Shown piece after piece: positions 58,847 to 64,000 of a DNA stretch of 64,000 bases (the stretch's first letter is position 1; every line of letters starts with the position of its first letter). The DNA is from Pyrococcus kukulkanii (GTDB taxonomy: Archaea; Methanobacteriota_B; Thermococci; Thermococcales; Thermococcaceae): positions 124,001-188,000 of the forward strand of contig NZ_JARRIB010000005.1 in assembly GCF_041647995.1 (NCBI RefSeq). Reading direction: 5' to 3'. Position numbers and translations under genes: made by a program. The notes beneath the pieces were generated by a model that worked only from the letters and a program-made list of their open reading frames with translations, did not search any database and was not told the origin of the DNA.

Positions 58847-59194
58847 TTAAAATCTCCTTGCATCATTTTGTAACGCGTCTCTGTACCCTCTCGCTTGGAT
58901 TAAGTAGCTGAGCTTTCCTTTGAAGTAACTGTTGTACAGAAACTCCCCTCTCTTTTCTTTAGTAAATTCATAATTAAGGCCATTAACAAACCCCATAGAC
59001 AAGCTCCATGAACAGGCTCTCTAAGGGAACTATAAAGGCATAGAAGGTTAGCTTCCTTTGTTAAGGGTTATGACTGGGATTTTTAACTCTTTAAACAGCC
59101 CAACTAAGTACCTAAAACAAATCTTTATGTCCATGAAAACCTTAACCAAGTCCAAATAAACCCATGAAGGCTCTTTCCCCCCTATTAAACGAAG
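58847..59194 (-). pseudogene. Decayed protein gene with internal stops
   Basis: One leftward frame of 116 codons keeps protein-like composition across three stop codons. Before the stops it reads LRLIGGKEPSWVYLDLVKVF... to ELKIPVITLNKGS; after them MGFVNGLNYEFTKEKRGEFL, YNSYFKGKLSYLIQARGYRD and ALQNDARRF. The stops fall together within some 20 codons. I cannot name the ancestor; it resembles a small soluble Thermococcales protein. Confidence 0.45.
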
Positions 59195-59273
59195 TTAATC
59201 ATGTTCGGCTAATTTCCAATGATCTTGATTACCTTTTCACTGTTTCAAATACCTCCAAATGGAAAGAAAAATA

Positions 59274-59330
59274 AGGTCAGCCAGGAATCCGGTCATCACC
59301 CTTCAGCATCGGATGGCGCTCATCACACTG
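59274..59330 (-). ncRNA. Box C/D sRNA downstream of hisS
   Basis: Read leftward: C box GTGATGA (59320-26), 13-base guide GCGCCATCCGATG, D' box CTGA (59303-06), three-base spacer, C' box GTGATGA (59293-99), 12-base guide CCGGATTCCTGG (59281-92), D box CTGA (59277-80). All four boxes match consensus and the spacing is the archaeal norm. It lies about ten bases after the hisS stop on the same strand, so it may be processed from the hisS transcript. Both guides predict methylation of a G five bases from the box. Confidence 0.88.
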
Positions 59331-59340
59331 GGTAAGTTAG

Positions 59341-60636
59341 TCAGACCTTTAAAAACCTTTTAACCTCCTTGGCAACTTCTTCAACTTTTACCTCCCTCTG
59401 CTCTCCACTTTCCATATCTCTAATCGTTATAACCCCCCTTTCCAAGTCCTTCCTTCCAACGATTATTGTTATCTTAGCTTTAATCCTGTTTGCGTAGTCG
59501 AGGGCCTTCCTCAGCTTCCTCCCCATGAGTTCTACTTCAACCTTAACACCTTCTCTTCTAAGCCTTGAAGCTATCGAAATTGCCTCTCTCTTTGTGTCTC
59601 CTACTGAAACGACATACACGTCCGGTGAGAGATCTATTTCGGGAATTACCCCCTTCCATTCTAAGATCGGAATAAGCCTCTCAACACCTATCGCAAAGCC
59701 AGTCGCCGGGGTAGGCCTCCCACCGAACACCTCGATTAAGTTGTCGTACCTTCCTCCCCCACCAATAGATCCTATTCCAAGCTCATTGGGTGCAATAGCC
59801 TCAAAGACGACACTCGTGTAGTAATCAAATCCTCTTGCAATCCCAAGATCTATCACAACCCAGGATGAAACCCCATAAGCATTTAGGATATCAACAAGCT
59901 CGTACAATTTTTTTATCTCATCCTGGGCCTTTTCGCTCTTAAACAACTCCTCGGCCTTCGGTAAAACTTCATCTGGTCTGCCCCTTATCTCCACAAGCGA
60001 GAGAACTTTCTCAACTTCAGCATCGTCAAGCCCAAACTTCTTGAGCTCATCTATGAACTCTTCCTGGGTGAGCTTGTCCTTCTTATCTATTATCCTCATT
60101 AGGCCTATGTCATCCTTAACCCCGAGCATCTTTGCGAACTCGTCAAGCAAAACTCTATCTCCAATGTTCACTGTAAAGTCTTTCAAACCAACGGAGAGGT
60201 AGCTCTCGACGAAGAGAGAAATCACCTCGGCATCTGCCTCAACCCTATCGCTCCCTATAAGCTCAACCCCAGCTTGCCAAAACTCCCTGTAGCGACCGCT
60301 CTGAGGCTCTTCATATCGGAACATGTTGGCTATATAGTACCACTTTATGGGCTTTGGAGCATTCTGAAATTGGTTGACGTAAAGTCTAGCAACGCTTGAT
60401 GTCATGTCCGGCCTTAGAGAGACATTCCTCCCTCCCTTATCCTTGAACGCATACAGCTGCTTCACTACCTCTTCCCCACTCCTGAGTTCAAACAATTTAG
60501 TGTACTCCATTACTGGAGTTAGAACCTCCTTAAAGTTATATCTCTCGAAAACTTCCCTTATTCTTTCGAACACCCATCTTCTCTTCGCCATCTCTTCCGG
60601 AAGAAAATCCCTCGTTCCCTTTACCCTCTCTATCAT
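59341..60636 (-). CDS. hisS: Histidyl-tRNA synthetase
   Basis: A 431-residue class II synthetase. Motif 1 region GTRDFLPEEMAKRRWVFERIREVFERYNFKEVLTPVME, motif 2 FRYEEPQSGRYREFWQAGVE, His-binding ARGFDYYTSVVFE, motif 3 ATGFAIGVERLI, and a C-terminal anticodon domain VYVVSVGDTKREAISIASRLRREGVKVEVEL. ATG at 60636 starts MIERVKGTRDF as expected. Confidence 0.97.
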   Translation of the reverse strand: MIERVKGTRDFLPEEMAKRRWVFERIREVFERYNFKEVLTPVMEYTKLFELRSGEEVVKQLYAFKDKGGRNVSLRPDMTSSVARLYVNQFQNAPKPIKWYYIANMFRYEEPQSGRYREFWQAGVELIGSDRVEADAEVISLFVESYLSVGLKDFTVNIGDRVLLDEFAKMLGVKDDIGLMRIIDKKDKLTQEEFIDELKKFGLDDAEVEKVLSLVEIRGRPDEVLPKAEELFKSEKAQDEIKKLYELVDILNAYGVSSWVVIDLGIARGFDYYTSVVFEAIAPNELGIGSIGGGGRYDNLIEVFGGRPTPATGFAIGVERLIPILEWKGVIPEIDLSPDVYVVSVGDTKREAISIASRLRREGVKVEVELMGRKLRKALDYANRIKAKITIIVGRKDLERGVITIRDMESGEQREVKVEEVAKEVKRFLKV

Positions 60637-60747
60637 CTTTATCTCCCTCTGCCTCTATCCAAACCCAAAATAAAAACCTTCTGAAATCTGAAATTTTGTC
60701 GAAAACTTTTATATGCATAAAATGTAAAATATCAGCTGGTGATCCTC

Positions 60748-61935
60748 ATGGGCAAGCTCGACTGGATTAGGGAAGAACTTGAGGAACTAAAGAAGAAGGG
60801 CCTTTATGTAACCATTAGAGTCCTTCAAAGCGCCCAAGGTCCGTGGATCGTTGTGAACGGGAAGAGAGTTTTGAACATGTGTTCAAACAACTACCTCGGC
60901 TTAGCAGCACATCCAAAGATTAAGGAGGCCGCAATAAGGGCCATTCTCGACTATGGTGTTGGAGCAGGTGCGGTAAGAACGATAGCCGGAACCATGGAGC
61001 TCCACGTTGAGCTTGAAGAAAAGCTGGCAAAATTCAAGAAGAGGGAAGCTGCGATCCTCTTCCAGAGCGGTTACAATGCAAACCTTGGAGCAATTAGCGC
61101 CCTCCTCAAGAAGGGAGAGGATGGAGTCTTTATCAGTGAAGAGCTAAACCACGCTAGCATTATCGACGGAATGAGGCTGAGCGGTGCTCCTAAGGTTATT
61201 TACAAGCACCTTGACATGGAAGATTTGAAGAAGAAGCTTGAGGAGAACAAGGACAAAAAGAAGAAGATAATTGTCACGGACGGAGTGTTCTCAATGGACG
61301 GTGACCTCGCTCCACTCCCGGAGATAGTTGAATTGGCCGAGCAGTACGACGCTATAGTGTACGTTGATGACGCTCACGGTGAAGGAGTTTTAGGAGACCA
61401 CGGAAGGGGTATAGTGGACCACTTCAACCTTCATGATAGGGTAGACTTCGAGATGGGTACGCTGAGCAAGGCCTTTGGAGTTATCGGTGGCTACGTTGCG
61501 GGGCCCGAGGAGGCGATTGAGTACCTAAAGCAGAGGGCAAGGCCATTCCTGTTCTCAAGCGCTATGAACCCACCAGACGTTGCAGCTGCAATTGCAGCCG
61601 TTGAGATTCTCCAAAAGAGCGATGAGCTCGTCAAGAAGCTCTGGGACAACACGCACTACCTCCAGAAGGGACTTAGGGATCTCGGCTATGACTTGGGTAA
61701 CACCAAGCACCCAATAACCCCAGTAATGCTGTACGATGAGAAGCTAGCCCAGGAATTCTCAAGGAGGCTGTTCGAAGAGTACAACATCTTCGCCCAGGCC
61801 ATAGTCTATCCAACCGTCCCACTTGGAACCGCAAGGATAAGGCTAGAGCCATCAGCGGCCCACTCAAAGGAGGATCTGAAGCTTGTAATTGACGCCTTTG
61901 AGGACTTAGGAAAGAAGACCGGCTTCTTGAAGTGA
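60748..61935 (+). CDS. Alpha-oxoamine synthase (glycine C-acetyltransferase/KBL type)
   Basis: A 395-residue PLP enzyme: [89 protein letters not shown] with the PLP Lys, and [22 protein letters not shown]. It is most like 2-amino-3-ketobutyrate CoA ligase, acting after threonine dehydrogenase to give glycine and acetyl-CoA; 8-amino-7-oxononanoate synthase is the alternative. ATG 60748 follows GGTGATCCTC. Confidence 0.9.
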   Translation: MGKLDWIREELEELKKKGLYVTIRVLQSAQGPWIVVNGKRVLNMCSNNYLGLAAHPKIKEAAIRAILDYGVGAGAVRTIAGTMELHVELEEKLAKFKKREAAILFQSGYNANLGAISALLKKGEDGVFISEELNHASIIDGMRLSGAPKVIYKHLDMEDLKKKLEENKDKKKKIIVTDGVFSMDGDLAPLPEIVELAEQYDAIVYVDDAHGEGVLGDHGRGIVDHFNLHDRVDFEMGTLSKAFGVIGGYVAGPEEAIEYLKQRARPFLFSSAMNPPDVAAAIAAVEILQKSDELVKKLWDNTHYLQKGLRDLGYDLGNTKHPITPVMLYDEKLAQEFSRRLFEEYNIFAQAIVYPTVPLGTARIRLEPSAAHSKEDLKLVIDAFEDLGKKTGFLK

Positions 61936-61937
61936 CA

Positions 61938-61957
61938 CCTTCTTTTTTCTCTTATTG
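61938..61957 (+). terminator. T-rich terminator after the oxoamine synthase gene
   Basis: CCTTCTTTTTTCTCTTATTG directly after the stop is an oligo-T tract of the type that ends archaeal transcription, in the 28-base gap to the convergent endA. Confidence 0.5.
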
Positions 61958-61963
61958 TTAAAA

Positions 61964-62476
61964 TTAAAACTTTGTCCATTCAACTTTGTAATAAACAACG
62001 TCATTATCCTCATCGACAATGGCCATTATCATGCTTTTTCTTACTCCGTGAGCCACCCTAGCCCTTGCCGTGATGTCATTAGGAGAAAGCTTTTGATTCT
62101 CCCTTACAACCCATATCAACCAGTCGGAATGTTCTGCATTCTTCCTGTAAACCCTGAAGTGGGAGCCAAACTTCAACGCTGACTTAACTATGTACCCCCT
62201 GTCCCTAAGGTCCTTGTAGACAAGGTACTTAATGTCAAAATCTTCATCTTTTCTCCTTCCAAGCTCAACTAGATCTTGGAAGTTCAATTCTTTATTTCCG
62301 TCGAGAACTTTTATCCAACCTCTCTCCGTTAGGTAGGCTGCCTCAATTAAGGAGAGAAAAAGCCTATTCCCCTTTAGCTCTCCATACCCCCTGTTATGAT
62401 GTAGCTGATTGATGGCCTTTTCCCTCTCGCTGTAGACTCTGTCCCCGCTTAAGAAGAACTCTATGACCTTTTTCAT
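61964..62476 (-). CDS. endA: tRNA-splicing endonuclease
   Basis: A 170-residue homodimer-type subunit that excises tRNA and rRNA introns. Catalytic triad is visible: Tyr in SHFRVYRKNAEH, His in EHSDWLIWVV and Lys in AHGVRKSMIMAI. ATG at 62476 overlaps the rimI stop in ATGA; the start at 62497 would lie deeper in rimI. Confidence 0.96.
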   Translation of the reverse strand: MKKVIEFFLSGDRVYSEREKAINQLHHNRGYGELKGNRLFLSLIEAAYLTERGWIKVLDGNKELNFQDLVELGRRKDEDFDIKYLVYKDLRDRGYIVKSALKFGSHFRVYRKNAEHSDWLIWVVRENQKLSPNDITARARVAHGVRKSMIMAIVDEDNDVVYYKVEWTKF

Positions 62477-62991
62477 GCCATTCTCACCCTTTCCCAATCT
62501 TCCGGCCTTAGGATCATGTAATAGGCATCCTCGCCGTCCGAATAATAGCTTATAATCCTCTTAACTATCTTAAAGCCAAGCTTTCTGTAGAGGTTTATCG
62601 CCCTCTCATTGCTAACCCTAACCTCGAGCCCAATCCACCTTGCCCCCCTTTTAAAGAGCCTGTCGATAACGGCTACCATCAAAGCCTTCCCAATCCCGTT
62701 TCCCCTATAATCAGGATGAACGGCTATGCTCATTATGTGCCCTTCCATGTCGGGCTTGAGGTACTCCATTACGTAACCAATGACCTTGGCATTGTATTCG
62801 GCAACTAAGAAAGTTTCAGGATTTGCCTCCATGAAAGTGAGGAACAATCCTCTAGGGTATTTTTCCCTAAACGACAGCCGCTCAATTTCCATTATATAAG
62901 GAATATCGAATAACCTAGCTTTTCTAATAGTCACAAGGGATATGGGGATTTTTCTTCTCATGCTCTCTTCCGGTCTGGCTACGTCTTCCAT
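62473..62991 (-). CDS. rimI: N-terminal acetyltransferase, RimI/Ard1 type
   Basis: A 172-residue GNAT: FDIPYIMEIERLSFREKYPRGLF, GYVMEYLKPDMEGHIMSIAVHPDYRGNGIGKALMVAVIDRLFKRGARWIGLEVRVSNERAINLYRKLGF. This is the archaeal Naa10/RimI-like enzyme acetylating protein N-termini. Coupled to endA. Confidence 0.93.
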   Translation of the reverse strand: MEDVARPEESMRRKIPISLVTIRKARLFDIPYIMEIERLSFREKYPRGLFLTFMEANPETFLVAEYNAKVIGYVMEYLKPDMEGHIMSIAVHPDYRGNGIGKALMVAVIDRLFKRGARWIGLEVRVSNERAINLYRKLGFKIVKRIISYYSDGEDAYYMILRPEDWERVRMA

Positions 62992-63049
62992 GTTTGAAGC
63001 TTATATGTTAAAGTTTTTAAACATCTTCATCCGTTTAGGATGTCTTAAA

Positions 63050-63568
63050 CTAAACTTGGTGATTTACTGCCCTTACGAGCTTTAACGCTCCAAGGAGATG
63101 TATGGTGCCAAAAGCTAAAACTCCCAAGATTTGGATACGCGAACCTATGAATGCCAGTAACATCCCACCCCAGAATAATAGAACGTAAGTCATTACATTC
63201 TCTCTCCACTTGGCCGTAAGCTGTACAATCAGATATAATGCTAAGTTCACTAGGACTATTTTAGATGAAAATGTTAAGTGCATTAGTGCTCCAAGAGTTA
63301 ATCCATTGACCAAGTGAATAGGTCTAAAGTTCTCGGTAAGTAATATAAATCCAAAGATCATAAGCCAACCAAATAGGCTACTTTTTGTTTCTTTCATTGT
63401 CGTAGTCCAGAATAGGAGAAAATAGGGCAAACTGAGGTATGTATTTAATAAAGAGTTAAGCTTTTTCTCCTCAAGGATACTAAATGTAGCAAAGTACACT
63501 AGCACGAAAACTAATAGTAACATTGGAATAAGAAGTAAAAGGAAGACGGGAAGTTCTTCAAGGTTCAT
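63050..63568 (-). CDS. Polytopic membrane protein, unknown
   Basis: 172 residues with five or six helices (LPVFLLLLIPMLLLVFVLVYFATF, LFGWLMIFGFILLTENF, GLTLGALMHLTF, VLVNLALYLIV, YVLLFWGGMLLAFIG, LGVLAFGTIHLLGALKLV). GGAGGTAATAGACT before the ATG at 63568 lies on the stop of the small upstream gene, so they are coupled. Family unknown. Confidence 0.75.
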   Translation of the reverse strand: MNLEELPVFLLLLIPMLLLVFVLVYFATFSILEEKKLNSLLNTYLSLPYFLLFWTTTMKETKSSLFGWLMIFGFILLTENFRPIHLVNGLTLGALMHLTFSSKIVLVNLALYLIVQLTAKWRENVMTYVLLFWGGMLLAFIGSRIQILGVLAFGTIHLLGALKLVRAVNHQV

Positions 63569-63574
63569 AGTCTA

Positions 63575-63751
63575 TTACCTCCTTCTTTCTTCCCTTTCTA
63601 GAGCAATGAAATCCTCCGCGGGATATAGCAATGCCCAGAGGTACATGAAGAGTATGGTTACTATGAATAATATGAGCAAGAGTGCGAGGATAGCTAGACC
63701 CGACAATCCCTCGAAATCTATAAGGAGATAGAAGGAGGACGGAAATGGCAT
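63575..63751 (-). CDS. Small membrane protein, 58 aa
   Basis: In a different frame from the longer open frame at 63558-63803. From ATG at 63751 it reads MPFPSSFYLLIDFEGLSGLA, then one long hydrophobic segment ILALLLILFIVTILFMYLW, and ends AEDFIALEREERRR before TAA, a good single-helix protein. It ends six bases before the next gene, whose binding site overlaps its stop. The start is uncertain: the frame is open upstream to a TGA near 63801 but has no better codon. Confidence 0.55.
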   Translation of the reverse strand: MPFPSSFYLLIDFEGLSGLAILALLLILFIVTILFMYLWALLYPAEDFIALEREERRR

Positions 63752-63803
63752 AAGTCTGCAGAATACAACGAAAGGAGAATTCGTAGCACCGACGAATTTT
63801 CAT

Positions 63804-64000
63804 GATAACTCCCCCATGCCGTCCTTGGGACTATTTGTCGTAATTAAGTAGCTTACTATATTGATGACTTTAGATTTTATATATATTTTGGGGTTGAAGT
63901 TATCTACTGATAATAGAAATATTAATATTGCGATCTCCTGGGTTACTTGGAATCTCCAACCAATAAGCCAATTTCATAAAGCCAAAATAAAGATTAATGG
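63804..64000. promoter_or_regulatory. AT-rich upstream region with strong TATA box
   Basis: AAAATATATATAAAATC (reading leftward, about 63876-63892) is a strong TATA candidate for the small membrane operon, giving a transcript start near 63855 and a leader of about 100 bases. No coding frame is visible to the window end. Confidence 0.45.

Larger units (their letters stand above)
58683..59340. other. 658-base region without intact gene
   Basis: Between the regulator and hisS. It contains a decayed leftward coding stretch (58847-59194) and a box C/D sRNA (59274-59330). The part 58683-58846 shows no convincing coding or repeat structure. Confidence 0.6.

Noticed and set aside
58664-58873. 69-residue rightward frame after the regulator
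   Set aside because: No binding site and no protein-like pattern; overlaps the regulator end by chance.

Overview
The window is hyperthermophilic euryarchaeal DNA from the Thermococcales, almost certainly Pyrococcus. The family-B DNA polymerase at 21402-23729 matches, as far as I can recall, the Deep Vent polymerase of Pyrococcus sp. GB-D at nearly every residue, but it has no intein, so a close Guaymas-type relative such as P. kukulkanii is likely. That species guess is an inference from memory. Archaeal marks are everywhere: a class II ribonucleotide reductase with inteins, S24e/S27e/S27ae/L44e ribosomal proteins, Rpo7 and Spt4, an HPS-PHI fusion, ADP-forming acyl-CoA synthetase, box C/D sRNAs, TATA boxes 25-35 bases before starts, and GGTGAT-type ribosome binding sites. 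Genes are densely packed on both strands with many 1-4 base overlaps.

Layout. 1-2190: the 3' part of an archaeal STAND-like ATPase, then a leftward AEC permease with an unannotated 58-residue membrane protein. 2191-6666: nrdJ with two inteins, one a 153-residue mini-intein placed directly before the catalytic cysteine. 6868-15551: a divergent membrane cluster. Leftward are two small membrane proteins and an AglB oligosaccharyltransferase; rightward is a five-gene MoxR/DUF58/DUF4350 operon opened by a secreted Ig-like protein with a DUF4129-like cytoplasmic tail. 15537-20791: PEP carboxykinase, a DUF59 protein, a GC-rich structured RNA candidate with tandem repeats, a radical SAM protein and a METTL5-like methyltransferase. 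20760-26700: VapBC, DNA polymerase B, an MBL-fold protein, a PP-loop protein and enolase. 26740-33206: Maf, L44e and S27e, a PTPS/QueD-like enzyme, HPS-PHI, a small unknown operon with a HAD phosphatase, an HD hydrolase, a GNAT and tRNA-Arg(TCT).

33207-33784 has no gene but holds a second structured RNA candidate and an IS605-like hairpin remnant. 33785-36689: two ArsR-type regulators around a DUF211 protein, then an orphan acyl-CoA synthetase alpha subunit. 36686-45002: DUF835 membrane protein, sugar nucleotidylyltransferase, PRPP synthase, ASCH protein, TrpRS, Lrp-type regulators, adenosine-specific kinase, XTP pyrophosphatase and a box C/D sRNA. 45002-51680: an RNA methyltransferase, then a long leftward gene string from pyrophosphatase through rpo7, spt4, dephospho-CoA kinase, rps24e and rps27ae directly into a usp-permease-usp stress module. 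51775-58682: a thiamine-binding-like protein and DUF373, then an RND exporter with a CARDB/NEW3-type surface protein divergent from a GbsR/MarR-like regulator that has a palindromic operator candidate. 58683-64000: a decayed gene, a second box C/D sRNA, hisS, an alpha-oxoamine synthase, tRNA endonuclease, RimI and two small membrane proteins.

The most system-like unexplained part is 9110-15551: a MoxR chaperone ATPase operon with Ig-like surface module sharing a very short divergent promoter with an N-glycosylation-linked membrane operon. All functions are from reading motifs; no database search was possible.
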